Shown: piece by piece, positions 41,356-50,173 of the stretch
Position numbering within the stretch: position 1 is the first letter of the stretch
How the letters are laid out: every line of letters starts with the position of its first letter
NCBI GenBank assembly: GCA_020633435.1
Contig: JACKDP010000008.1
Coordinates: 372,001-436,000, forward strand
From: Myxococcales bacterium
GTDB taxonomy: Bacteria; Myxococcota_A; Bradymonadia; UBA7976; UBA1532
Reading direction: 5' to 3'
DNA: 64,000 bases
The notes under the pieces: generated by a model
Seen by the model: only the letters and a program-made list of their open reading frames with translations
Database searches by the model: none
Told to the model about the DNA's origin: nothing
Translations under genes and position numbers: made by a program

Positions 41356-43426
41356 CCAGGGCTCGGGCCCGCCGGTCGCCGACGCGGCGCCGGCGGTCGA
41401 CGCCGAACCCCTCGATTCCACGGTCGATTTCGGCGATCCCGACGCGGCGCCGCCCAGCCCGGACGCCGCCCGCCCGGACGCCGTGACCCCCGACGCCGCC
41501 GCTCCGTTCGACGCGGCCGTGCCGGACGCCGTGGCCCCGGACGCCGCGCCGCCCGACGCCGCGCCCCCACCCCCGCCCGTCACCGAGGTGCTCCCTCTCG
41601 CCGTCGACGCCGCCGGCCTGGACCAGGTGGCGGGCTTCGCGCTCCTCGATCCCGGCGACGCCGTCACCTTCCCCGTCGCCCTGCCCCCCGCGCTCGCTGG
41701 CCTCGACGCCGTGGAGCTGCGCCTCCGCGCCCGCGTCTGGCGGTTCGAGGATGGCGAGGTGCAGGTGCAGGCGGGCGGCGCCCCCGTCGACGCGCTGCTC
41801 CCCGGGGACGGCCGCGCCCGGCCCGTCGCCGTCCGCCAGCGCACGGTGGACGCCGTGGTCGGCCCCGAGGGCGACTTCGAGCGCTTGCTGCTGCCCACCG
41901 CGGGCCTGGATCAGATCGTCCTGACGGCCTCCGGCGGCACCCTCTGGCTGCGGGACGCCTGGCTGGCCGACCCCCGGGCGCCCCTCGTGCCGCCGTCCCT
42001 CGACGAGCCGCCCCCCGAGCCCGCCGTCCGCATCGCCCTGGGCCCCTGCGGCGAGGGCTGCGACGACGGCGCGGCCCTCACCGCCGCCATCGCCGCCGCC
42101 GAGCCGGGCCCCCTGCGCGTCGACCTGGCCCCCGGCCGCTACCTGCTGCGCACCCCCGTGACCATCCGCCGCAGCGACGTGACGCTGGCCGGCGCCGGCG
42201 ACGCCACCGAGCTCTTCTGGGATCCCGAGGCCGAGGCCCCCCGGGGCGCCATCATGTTCCTGGGCCGCGGCCGGGCCGGCGCCCCCCTGGCCCTGCCCGC
42301 CGTCGCCGCCGGCACCCGCCGCTTCCCCGCCCCGGGCGCCGATCCCTGGCCGACGCCCTACGCCCGCTATGTGAGCGATGACTTCGGCCACATCCCCGCC
42401 ACCTGCATCAACGGCCGCGACCAGGAGCACTACCAGCGCCACCTCGGCCAGATCGTCCGCGTCCTGCGGGCCGACGGCGAGGGCGACGCCCGGCAGCTCG
42501 TGCTCGACCGGGCCCTGAACCTCGACATCCCGGCGGAGGCCAACCCCCGCCTGGAGCCCCTGGAGCTGGTGGAGCGCGCCGCCGTCCAGGGCGTCCGCCT
42601 GCTGGCCAACTGCCCGGAAGCGCTGGAGAATCCCCGCTTCGCCCGGCCGGAGTGCGCCAACCCGGCCGTCCAGGGCGACGCCGCCATCCTCTTCGAGTGG
42701 GTGGCCGGCGCCGACGTCCGCGACGTCGAGGCCCGCGCCTTCGGCAAGTTCTCGGTGGAGCTGACCCACACCCTGGAGGGCGAGGTCACGGCCTACCACA
42801 TGGACCACCCGAGCGATTACGGCGAGGGCGGGGCGGGCTATGGCGTGCACCTCATCACCGCCAGCCGGTCCATCGTGCATGGCATCGAGGTCGTCCACGC
42901 CCGCCACGGCGTCGTCGTCGACTTCGGCGCCTCCGACAGCCAGGTGCTCGGGAACGACCTGCGCGACATGAGCCAGGCCCTCGTCGACGTGCACGGCGAG
43001 GCCAGCCGCGACACGCTCGTCCGCGGCAACACCTTCGCCGACGCGCCCCTGGCCGTGATCGTCGGGGGCGGCGGCAACGTGGCCCACTGCAACGACGGCC
43101 CGCGCCACCACATCGACCACAACACGATGGCCGGCATCACCAACTCGGGCATCACCGTCTTCGACGAGACCCGCCAGGTCTTCGCCCGGCACAACGTCAT
43201 CCAGGGGGCCCTCTTCGGCCTCACCGTGGCCTTCGAGTCCGGCGATGTGCACGCGGTGCGCAACGTCTTCGAGGGCGCGCGCATCCCCGTCCAGCTCGCG
43301 ACCGCCGGCCCCGTCATCCTCCAGGGCAACGTCTTCGCCGACGTCTGCTCCGCCGAGGCCGCCGTCATGATCCTCAACGGGCAGGCCGAGATCGCCGACG
43401 ACAACCTCTTCTGCCCCGCACCCTGA
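41306..43426 (+). CDS. Right-handed beta-helix lipoprotein
   Basis: A 706-residue lipoprotein (MRTLPLLMLALLVAC, Cys15) with a long PDAA linker, a beta-sandwich region (90-240) and a C-terminal right-handed parallel beta-helix (about 250-706). The helix rungs end in Asn/Asp ladders such as VLGNDLRDMSQALVDVHGE, LVRGNTFADAPLAVIVGG and NVFEGARIPVQLATA, as in pectate lyase-like and other carbohydrate-active proteins. No lyase catalytic residue could be placed. It may bind or cut extracellular polysaccharide. Followed 10 nt later by the ABC exporter genes. Confidence 0.78.
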   Translation: MRTLPLLMLALLVACDDQGSGPPVADAAPAVDAEPLDSTVDFGDPDAAPPSPDAARPDAVTPDAAAPFDAAVPDAVAPDAAPPDAAPPPPPVTEVLPLAVDAAGLDQVAGFALLDPGDAVTFPVALPPALAGLDAVELRLRARVWRFEDGEVQVQAGGAPVDALLPGDGRARPVAVRQRTVDAVVGPEGDFERLLLPTAGLDQIVLTASGGTLWLRDAWLADPRAPLVPPSLDEPPPEPAVRIALGPCGEGCDDGAALTAAIAAAEPGPLRVDLAPGRYLLRTPVTIRRSDVTLAGAGDATELFWDPEAEAPRGAIMFLGRGRAGAPLALPAVAAGTRRFPAPGADPWPTPYARYVSDDFGHIPATCINGRDQEHYQRHLGQIVRVLRADGEGDARQLVLDRALNLDIPAEANPRLEPLELVERAAVQGVRLLANCPEALENPRFARPECANPAVQGDAAILFEWVAGADVRDVEARAFGKFSVELTHTLEGEVTAYHMDHPSDYGEGGAGYGVHLITASRSIVHGIEVVHARHGVVVDFGASDSQVLGNDLRDMSQALVDVHGEASRDTLVRGNTFADAPLAVIVGGGGNVAHCNDGPRHHIDHNTMAGITNSGITVFDETRQVFARHNVIQGALFGLTVAFESGDVHAVRNVFEGARIPVQLATAGPVILQGNVFADVCSAEAAVMILNGQAEIADDNLFCPAP

Positions 43427-43436
43427 GGGATCTGCC

Positions 43437-45188
43437 TTGGCCCTGCTCCTGCGATTCTGGCGCCAGTACGCCCAGCGCTATCGGCTCTGGTACGTCCTCG
43501 GCCTCGTCTGCCTGCTGGGCACGACGGCGCTCACCGTGGCCATCCCGGGCTTCGTAGAGGGCGCCGTGGACGCCCTCGACACGGGCCAGCCGGCGACGCG
43601 CTGGGCCGTGGCGGTGCTGCTGGCGGGCGTGGCCATCATGGTGGTGCGCACCCTGAGCCGGACGTTCTTCTTCAACCCCGGCCGCGCGGTCGAGTTCCGC
43701 ATGAAGTCCGCGCTCTTCGACCGCCTGCTGGGCATGCCCCGCAGCTACTTCGACGCCATGCGCCCCGGCGATCTCATCAACCGGGGCACCAACGACGCCA
43801 ACAGCATGCGCGCGCTCATCGGCTTCGCGAGCCTGCAGCTCTTCAACGTCGTCTTCATCCTCGTCCTGACGCTCGGGCGCATGCTGCACATGGACGTGGT
43901 GCTCACGCTGGCCTGCGTGGGGCCGCTGGCCGTGGCCGCCGTCATCCTGCGCTACGCCGTCGCGAAGATGTTCCGCCTGTTCGCCGAGAACATGGCCCAG
44001 GTGTCGACGCTGAGCGCCCGCATCCTGGAGACCTACGGCGGCGTGGCGGTGCTGCAGTCCTACAACGCGGTGCCGGGGGCCATGGCGCGCTTCGACCGCG
44101 AGAACGACCGCCTGCTCGATCTGAGCGAGCAGGTCCTGAAGGTCCGCGCCTGGCTGCTGCCCATCGTGTCCGTCACGGGCAACCTCTGCGTGGTCATCGT
44201 CCTCTTCCTCGGCGGCCGCAAGGTCATGCACGGCGATGGCTTCACCGTCGGCCAGCTCGCCGCCTTCATCGTCTACGTGAACATCCTGGTGGGCGGCATC
44301 ACCAGCTTCGGCTGGCTCATCGGCGCGGCCCAGCGCGGCTACCTGGGCCTCAAGCGCATGTACGACGTCATCGACGCGCAGTCCGACCGGCCCGCCGGCA
44401 CCGCGCCCATGCCCGACGCCGCCGCCGGCCTCTCCCTGGCCGTCCAGGGCCTCTCGTTCACCCACCACGGCGCCACCGCGCCGGCGCTGCGCGACATCTC
44501 CTTCTCCGTGCAACCTGGCGAGACGCTTGGCATTTTCGGCCTGACCGGGGCCGGCAAGAGCACGCTGCTCAACCTGCTGGCCCGCGTCTACGACCCGCCG
44601 GCCGGCACCGTCTTCCTGTCGGGCACGGACGTCACCACCCTGCCGGAGCACGCCTACTGGCAGGCCATCGCCTTCGTCAGCCAGGAGCCCTTCCTGTTCA
44701 GCAAGTCGGTCCGCGAGAACGTTGCCGTCGCCGACGCGGCCGACGCCATCGACGCGGAGCGCCTGCAGCGCGCCATCGAGGACGCCGCCCTCGGCGAGGA
44801 CGTCCACGCCTTCCGCGACGGCCTCGACACCGTCGTCGGCGAGCGCGGCATCACGGTCTCCGGCGGGCAGCGCCAGCGCACCGCCCTGGCCCGGGCGTTC
44901 TACCGCGACTACGACCTGCTGCTGCTCGACGACGTGATGAGCGCGGTGGACCACGCCACCGAGAAGCAGCTCGTCGAGGCCATCTACCGGCGCGCCGCGG
45001 GCAAGCCGACGCTGGTGGTCTCGCACCGCCTGAGCGTCCTGGCCCGCGCCGACCGCGTCATCGTCCTGGACGACGGCCAGCTCGTCGACGCTGGCACCCA
45101 CGCCGAGCTCCTGACCCGCGACGGGCCCTACGCCCGGACCTGGCGCCTGCAGCAGGCCCGCGCCGAGGTGGAGGCCGCCGATGTCTGA
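43437..45188 (+). CDS. ABC exporter half, degenerate ATPase site
   Basis: A 583-residue half-transporter with six transmembrane helices and one nucleotide-binding domain: Walker A GLTGAGKST (368-376), signature VSGGQRQR, Walker B LLLLDDVMSAVD where the catalytic Glu is Asp499. The usual fusion of permease and ATPase identifies an exporter of lipids, drugs or peptides. With the next gene it forms a heterodimer in which this site hydrolyses poorly, as in LmrCD- and BmrCD-type pumps. TTG start with TGAGGGA upstream; the next ATG lies inside its last codons. Confidence 0.92.
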   Translation: MALLLRFWRQYAQRYRLWYVLGLVCLLGTTALTVAIPGFVEGAVDALDTGQPATRWAVAVLLAGVAIMVVRTLSRTFFFNPGRAVEFRMKSALFDRLLGMPRSYFDAMRPGDLINRGTNDANSMRALIGFASLQLFNVVFILVLTLGRMLHMDVVLTLACVGPLAVAAVILRYAVAKMFRLFAENMAQVSTLSARILETYGGVAVLQSYNAVPGAMARFDRENDRLLDLSEQVLKVRAWLLPIVSVTGNLCVVIVLFLGGRKVMHGDGFTVGQLAAFIVYVNILVGGITSFGWLIGAAQRGYLGLKRMYDVIDAQSDRPAGTAPMPDAAAGLSLAVQGLSFTHHGATAPALRDISFSVQPGETLGIFGLTGAGKSTLLNLLARVYDPPAGTVFLSGTDVTTLPEHAYWQAIAFVSQEPFLFSKSVRENVAVADAADAIDAERLQRAIEDAALGEDVHAFRDGLDTVVGERGITVSGGQRQRTALARAFYRDYDLLLLDDVMSAVDHATEKQLVEAIYRRAAGKPTLVVSHRLSVLARADRVIVLDDGQLVDAGTHAELLTRDGPYARTWRLQQARAEVEAADV

Positions 45189-46929
45189 GCCGCAGGAACG
45201 CACCGACTGGGGGCTCATCCGCCGCCTCGGCCCCTACCTCAGCCCCCACCGGGGGTGGCTGGTGGTCGTGGCGCTGTGCACGCCCCTCGGGGTGGCGGCC
45301 GATCTCGTGCCGCCCATCCTCCTCAAGCACGGCATCGACGAGAACATCGCCCACGGCGACTACGGCGGCCTGACCGCCACGGCCGCCCTGTTCTTCGGGG
45401 TCGTCCTCGTCGGATTCACGTTGCAGTCCATGGGCTTGTACGCGCTGCAGCTCATCGGCCTGCGCGCCCTGGCCGCCCTGCGCCGCGGCGTCTTCGGCAG
45501 CGTGCTCAGCCAGGGCCAGCGCTTCTTCGACAAGCGCACCACCGGCTCCCTGATGACGCGCACCACCACCGACGTGGAGGCCATCTACGAGAGCCTCACG
45601 TTCGGCGCCGTCGGCCTCATCACCGACGCCCTCGTCATCCTCGGCACCCTCGGCATCATGCTCGCGATGGACTGGCGCATGACGCTCGTGGCCTTCTCCA
45701 TCGCCCCGATCATCATCGGCGTCGTCAACGTCGTCCGAAAGCGGCTGCGCGCCCTGTTCTCGGAGATCCGCGCCATCCTCTCGAAGCTCAACGGCTTCTT
45801 CGCCGAGCAGATCAACGGGATGACGGTGCTGCAGCTCTACGGGGGCGAGGCCCAGGCGCGCCACGAGTTCCGCGCCCAGGCCCACCACTACATGGAGCGC
45901 TACAAAGCCGCCAACTGGTGGGACGCGGGCCTGTACGCCGTGATGGACGGCATGAGCGCGCTGTCCGTGGGGCTCGTGATCTTCTTCGCCGCCAGCCGCT
46001 TCGGCGTGGACGACGCCCTCACGCTGGGCCTGCTCGTGGCCTTCATCGACTACATCAACAAGGTCTTCGTGCCCATCCGCGAGTTCAGCGGGCGCATCGC
46101 CACCATCCAGCGGGCCATCGCCGCCCTGGAGAAGGTGCTGAGCCTGGCCGAGACGAACGAGCGCGTGGCCCCGGGCCAGGTGCCCCTGCCCACGCCGGCC
46201 GGGGCCGTGCAGTTCGAGGGCGTGCGCTTCGCCTACGGGCCCGACAAGCCCGCGGTGCTGCAGGACGTGAGCTTCAGCGTGAAGGCGGGCGAGGTCGTGG
46301 CCCTGGTCGGCGCCACCGGCTCGGGCAAGACCACCATCGGCCGCCTGCTCCAGCGCCGCTACGACGGCTACGAGGGCTCCATCCGCCTCGACGGCCAGGA
46401 GCTGCGCGACGTGCGCGTGGAGGACGTCTGCCACGCCATCACCGTGGTGCACCAGGACGCCCACCTCTTCGAGGCGACCATCGCCGAGAACATCACGCTC
46501 TGGAACCCGGGCATCGACGAGGCCAGCATGCGGACGGCCGCCGAGCGCGCCCGCGCCAGCCGCTTCATCGACGCCCTGCCCGACGGCTACGACCACGCCA
46601 TCACCGAGCGCGGCGGCAACCTGTCGGCCGGCCAGCGCCAGCTCCTGACCATCGCCCGGGCGATGGCCTGCCGCAGCCCCGTCGTCATCCTCGACGAGGC
46701 CACGGCCAGCGTGGACTCCCTCACCGAGAAGCTCATCGATGAGGCCATGGACGCGCTCTTCGCCGACCGCACCGTCCTCGTCATCGCCCACCGCCTGTCG
46801 ACCGTCGCCAAGGCCGACCGCATCCTCGTCCTGCACCACGGCCACCTGGTCGAGCAGGGCAGCCATGAGGAGCTGCTGGCGCGCGGCGGGCGCTACAAGC
46901 TCCTCGTCGAGACGGGCTTCGCCCTCTAG
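45181..46929 (+). CDS. ABC exporter half, active ATPase site
   Basis: A 582-residue half-transporter with six transmembrane helices, Walker A GATGSGKTT (K383), signature LSAGQRQLL, and Walker B VVILDEATASVD with the catalytic Glu506 intact. It overlaps the upstream half by 8 nt, so both halves are made together. The pair most likely exports a hydrophobic compound; the substrate cannot be read. No regulator is adjacent. Confidence 0.92.
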   Translation: MSEPQERTDWGLIRRLGPYLSPHRGWLVVVALCTPLGVAADLVPPILLKHGIDENIAHGDYGGLTATAALFFGVVLVGFTLQSMGLYALQLIGLRALAALRRGVFGSVLSQGQRFFDKRTTGSLMTRTTTDVEAIYESLTFGAVGLITDALVILGTLGIMLAMDWRMTLVAFSIAPIIIGVVNVVRKRLRALFSEIRAILSKLNGFFAEQINGMTVLQLYGGEAQARHEFRAQAHHYMERYKAANWWDAGLYAVMDGMSALSVGLVIFFAASRFGVDDALTLGLLVAFIDYINKVFVPIREFSGRIATIQRAIAALEKVLSLAETNERVAPGQVPLPTPAGAVQFEGVRFAYGPDKPAVLQDVSFSVKAGEVVALVGATGSGKTTIGRLLQRRYDGYEGSIRLDGQELRDVRVEDVCHAITVVHQDAHLFEATIAENITLWNPGIDEASMRTAAERARASRFIDALPDGYDHAITERGGNLSAGQRQLLTIARAMACRSPVVILDEATASVDSLTEKLIDEAMDALFADRTVLVIAHRLSTVAKADRILVLHHGHLVEQGSHEELLARGGRYKLLVETGFAL

Positions 46930-46933
46930 ACCC

Positions 46934-47308
46934 ATGCGACGCCGCGCCCTCCTGCTCGCCGTCGCCGTCTTCGCCGTGGAGGTGGTCATCGCCACCGCCC
47001 TGCGGCGCTACAGCTTCATCCGCGGGAGCCTGGGCGACTTCCTGGTCGTCTTCATCCTGTACTTCGGCGCGCTCGCGGTGCGGCCCTGGCCGCGCTGGCC
47101 CCTGGCGGGCGGCGTCTTCGCGTTCGCCTGCGCCGTGGAGGCGGCCCAGGGGCTCGGCCTGGCCAGCGCCCTCGGGCTGCGCCCCGGCGGCCTCGCCCAC
47201 ACCCTGCTCGGCGCGACGTTCTCCTGGGAGGACGTGGCCCTGTACGGCCTGGGCTGCCTGGCCTGCGTGGGGGTGGACGCGGGCTTCGTACGCAGAAAAA
47301 CCCAGTAG
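46934..47308 (+). CDS. DUF2809-family membrane protein
   Basis: A 124-residue protein with four hydrophobic helices and the family features RRYSFIRGSLGDFLVVFILYF, EAAQGLGLASALGL and LLGATFSWEDVALYGLGC. DUF2809 proteins are small integral membrane proteins of unknown role. Starts 4 nt after the ABC exporter gene and may be co-transcribed with it. Confidence 0.82.
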   Translation: MRRRALLLAVAVFAVEVVIATALRRYSFIRGSLGDFLVVFILYFGALAVRPWPRWPLAGGVFAFACAVEAAQGLGLASALGLRPGGLAHTLLGATFSWEDVALYGLGCLACVGVDAGFVRRKTQ

Positions 47309-47324
47309 TTTCGGCCGTGTGGCG

Positions 47325-47906
47325 CTACCGCGTCGCCAGCGCGAGGATGACGCCCGCCAGGCCAACGACGTTGACGAGCAGCCCGACCGGCCGCCGGTCC
47401 CCCACGTCGCCCGCCACCGGCACCAGCGCCATGACCTCCAGCCCGATGAGGCCGTAGGCGGCGTACCGCACGCTGCCCCCCACGATCGCCTGCCCGGGGC
47501 CCGAGACGCGCCCCCCGAACCCCTCCCCGATCGACCCCCAGCCGCCGACGAGGCCCGCCGAGAGCTGGTGCACGTCGTCGTCGCCGGCGTACCAGGCCCG
47601 CGCCACGCGGCTGCCCACCAGGAAGTCGGCGCCGACGCCGCAGTCGCGCGCCTCGGCGCAGGCCGACCGGAAGGCCAGCCGGAGGAGGGCTGTGTCGACC
47701 ACCCAGGCGTCCCAGGCGAAGGTGGCCACGTCGACGCCCAGGCTGAAGGCGTGCGCGCCAGCGTCCAGGTCGGCGACGTAGCCGTAGCCCAGGTGGGCGT
47801 TCAGCGGCCACAGGTACACATCGCCGTCGCCCTGCGGCGGGACGGCGAACTCGAAGTCGGCGTGAGCCGGCGAAGCGAGCACGAGGAGGATCAGCAGCGC
47901 GCGCAT
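47325..47906 (-). CDS. Exported protein of unknown function
   Basis: A 193-residue protein with a signal peptide (MRALLILLVLASPAHA). The body has several glycine-rich amphipathic strands (LNAHLGYGYVADLDAGAHAF, SAGLVGGWGSIGEGFGGRV) and a hydrophobic end (VGLLVNVVGLAGVILALATR), so a small barrel or membrane protein is possible. No family recognised. A longer frame reaching 48107 is a shadow of the D8C fragment. Confidence 0.6.
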   Translation of the reverse strand: MRALLILLVLASPAHADFEFAVPPQGDGDVYLWPLNAHLGYGYVADLDAGAHAFSLGVDVATFAWDAWVVDTALLRLAFRSACAEARDCGVGADFLVGSRVARAWYAGDDDVHQLSAGLVGGWGSIGEGFGGRVSGPGQAIVGGSVRYAAYGLIGLEVMALVPVAGDVGDRRPVGLLVNVVGLAGVILALATR

Positions 47907-48174
47907 GGGCCGATGCTCGGGCGGGGCCGACCGGGTGTCAACGCCGCCCCTGCGCGCCCACGCCGGCCGGGCCTGCAACAACACCACCCAGGGCTGGATG
48001 CGCGGCGACCTCCCCGCCCCGGAGGACGGCATCGTCGACCGGATGGGCTGCCTTGGCAGCAACAACGGCAACGACTGCTTCTGGCAGCGCCCCATCCGGG
48101 CCCTCAACTGCGGCCGCTTCTACGTCTTCGAGTTGCCGCACGACCGCCTCTGCGGCACCTGGTGCGGCGAGTGA
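47905..48174 (+). pseudogene. Fragment with D8C-like (uromodulin-type) cysteine domain
   Basis: An 89-residue frame whose residues about 24-89 carry a pattern like the D8C domain of uromodulin-type proteins: CNNTTQGWMRG, GIVDRMGCLG, CFWQRPIRALNCGRFYVFEL, CGTWCGE, with eight cysteines. No signal peptide is present, the ATG shares two bases with the start of the divergent gene, and there is no room for a promoter, so this looks like the 3' end of a larger gene cut off by rearrangement. A genuine short protein is possible but less likely. Confidence 0.45.
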
Positions 48175-48248
48175 GCCTCCGAAGACCTGTTTGATTTCAG
48201 ACACTTCCGGGTAATTCGGGGTCCACGCGAAAAAAAGTGTGTGCCCCG

Positions 48249-48275
48249 TGTCGAAGCGGCATGCTCTCGTGCGTC
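48249..48275 (+). promoter_or_regulatory. Possible ECF42-type promoter
   Basis: TGTCGA (48249-48254) and CGTC (48272-48275) are 17 bp apart, matching the -35/-10 pattern I recall for ECF42 sigma factors, and lie 52 nt before the DGPF gene that heads the sigma operon. Suggests autoregulation. Confidence 0.45.
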
Positions 48276-48327
48276 GCTTCCCCGAGGCGCCCCGAAGCGG
48301 CGTCCCCACCACGAGGAGACTGCGAAG

Positions 48328-48759
48328 ATGAAGGTCATGGTGATCGTGAAGGCCAGCCCCGCGACGGAAGCCGGCGAGATGCCCACCACCGAGCTGCTCG
48401 CCGAGATGGGCGCGTTCAACGAGGAGCTCGCCCGGGCCGGCGTGATGCTGGACGGCGACGGCCTCCACCCGAGCAGCCGCGGGGTGCGGGTGCGCTGCGA
48501 AGGCAAGAGCCGCACGGTCATCGACGGCCCCTTCGCCGAGACCAAGGAGCTCATCGCCGGCTTCTGGATGTGGCAGGTCAAGTCCATGGACGAGGCCATC
48601 GAGTGGATCCGCCGGTCGCCCTTCCAGGAGGGCGAGATCGAGCTGCGCCCCGTCTTCACGGCCGAGGACTTCGGGGAGGCCTTCACCCCCGAGCTGCAGG
48701 CCCAGGAGCAGGGCATCCGCGCCGAGATCCTGGGTCGCAAGGACGACAAGCCGAGCTGA
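48328..48759 (+). CDS. DGPF/YCII-domain protein, sigma partner
   Basis: A 143-residue protein of the YCII/DGPF family: MKVMVIVKASPATEAGEMP, the DGPFAETKELIAGFWMW core (DGPF at about residues 68-71) and ELRPVFTAEDFGEAF. Genes of this family accompany ECF42 sigma factors in many bacteria; the biochemical role is unclear. ACGAGGAGACTGCGAAG precedes the ATG. The stop overlaps the sigma gene start in TGATG, so the two form an operon. Confidence 0.88.
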   Translation: MKVMVIVKASPATEAGEMPTTELLAEMGAFNEELARAGVMLDGDGLHPSSRGVRVRCEGKSRTVIDGPFAETKELIAGFWMWQVKSMDEAIEWIRRSPFQEGEIELRPVFTAEDFGEAFTPELQAQEQGIRAEILGRKDDKPS

Positions 48760-50027
48760 TGCCGACGCCCGTCGAGCGCGCCATCGTCGCCGTCTGGCGG
48801 CTGGAGTCGGCCCGCCTCATCGGGGGCCTCGTCCGGCGCGTCGGCGACCTGGATCTGGCCGAAGACCTCGCCCAGCACGCCCTCCTGCAGGCCCTCGAGC
48901 GGTGGCCCGAGGCGGGCATCCCCGACAACCCCGGGGCCTGGCTCATGACCACCGCCCGCAACCACGGCATCGACCAGCTCCGGCGTCGGACCCTGCGCGA
49001 CCGCAAGCACGCCGCCGTGCTGGCCGAGCTGGAGGGGCCGCGAGCCCCGGATCTGGCCGCCGCCGTCGACGACGCCGTGGGCGACGATCTGCTGCGGCTC
49101 ATCCTGGTCGCCTGCCACCCGCTCGTGCCCCCCGAGGGCCGCGTCGCCCTGACGCTGCGCCTGCTCGGGGGCCTCACGACCGCCGAGATCGCCCGGGCGT
49201 TCCTCGTCCCCGAGCCCACCGTGGCCCAGCGCATCGTCCGGGCGAAGCGGACGCTGGCGGAGGCGCGGGTCCCCTTCGAGGTGCCGCGGGGCGCCGAGCT
49301 GGCCGCCCGCCTGGCCTCCGTCCTGGCCGTCATCTACCTGATCTTCAACGAAGGCTACGCCGCCACCCGGGGGGATGACTGGCTGCGGCCGGGCCTCTGC
49401 GACGACGCCCTGCGCCTCGCCCGGGTGCTCGTCGCGCTCGTCCCCACGGTCGCCGAGGCGCACGGGCTGCTGGCCCTGCTGGAGCTCCAGGCCTCCCGCT
49501 TCGCGGCCCGGACTCGCGCCGATGGCACCCCGGTGCCGCTGCTGGATCAGCACCGGGGGCGCTGGGATCAGGCCCAGATCCGCCGGGGCCTCGACGCGCT
49601 CGCCCGGGCCGAGGCGCTGGCCGCCCCCCTCGGGCCGTACACGCTCCAGGCCGCCATCGCGGCCTGCCATGGGCGGGCCCGCACCCCCGAGGCGACGGAC
49701 TGGGCCCGCATCGCCGCGCTCTACGACGCGCTGGCGCAGGCGACGCCCTCCCCGGTCATCGACCTGAACCGCGCCATGGCCATCGCCATGGCCGAGGGCC
49801 CTGCGGCCGGCCTGGCCCTGCTCGCCGACCTGCGCGGCCAGCTCGACGGCTACCCCTGGCTGCCCGCCGCCGAGGGCGAGCTGCTCGCTCGCCTGGGCGA
49901 CGCCGAAGCCGCCCGCGCGGCCTTCCGCCGGGCCGCCGCGCTGACCCAGAACGCAGCCGAGCGGGCGGCGCTGCTGGCCCGCGCGACGCCGCCTCCCACC
50001 ACCGACGACACACCGACACACACGTAA
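48759..50027 (+). CDS. ECF42-type sigma factor with C-terminal extension
   Basis: A 422-residue extracytoplasmic-function sigma factor. Region 2 (about 15-80) with DLDLAEDLAQHALLQALERWP and ARNHGIDQLRR, region 4 (about 120-175) with LRLLGGLTTAEIARAFLVPEPTVAQRIVRAKRTL-type recognition helices, and a roughly 230-residue C-terminal domain with TPR-like helices (DUF6596-like: VIYLIFNEGYAATRG, EAHGLLALLELQ) that is diagnostic of ECF42. It has no anti-sigma partner; the DGPF protein made just upstream is the likely signalling link. Confidence 0.92.
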   Translation: MPTPVERAIVAVWRLESARLIGGLVRRVGDLDLAEDLAQHALLQALERWPEAGIPDNPGAWLMTTARNHGIDQLRRRTLRDRKHAAVLAELEGPRAPDLAAAVDDAVGDDLLRLILVACHPLVPPEGRVALTLRLLGGLTTAEIARAFLVPEPTVAQRIVRAKRTLAEARVPFEVPRGAELAARLASVLAVIYLIFNEGYAATRGDDWLRPGLCDDALRLARVLVALVPTVAEAHGLLALLELQASRFAARTRADGTPVPLLDQHRGRWDQAQIRRGLDALARAEALAAPLGPYTLQAAIAACHGRARTPEATDWARIAALYDALAQATPSPVIDLNRAMAIAMAEGPAAGLALLADLRGQLDGYPWLPAAEGELLARLGDAEAARAAFRRAAALTQNAAERAALLARATPPPTTDDTPTHT

Positions 50028-50054
50028 GCGGCTGTCGTACAAGCGGAATCCGTG

Positions 50055-50085
50055 CCTACAACCTCCCACCGAAGTGCACGCAGGG
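50055..50085 (+). repeat. Shared upstream element, copy 1
   Basis: CCTACAACCTCCCACCGAAG-type segment about 119 nt before the first GAF-GGDEF start; closely related to 51161-51193 before the second paralogue, in the same orientation and at nearly the same distance. Confidence 0.7.
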
Positions 50086-50173
50086 CCAGAAACCGGGTGG
50101 CTCCCCCGGGCAGGGATAGATATCATTCCTCGTAGATGGCTGTCTTCGCTCGACGGTCGAACCAGGAGGCTTC

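Noticed and set aside
47938..48468. A 176-residue minus-strand frame around the D8C fragment.
   Set aside because: It is antisense to the cysteine domain and the DGPF gene and lacks any recognisable feature.
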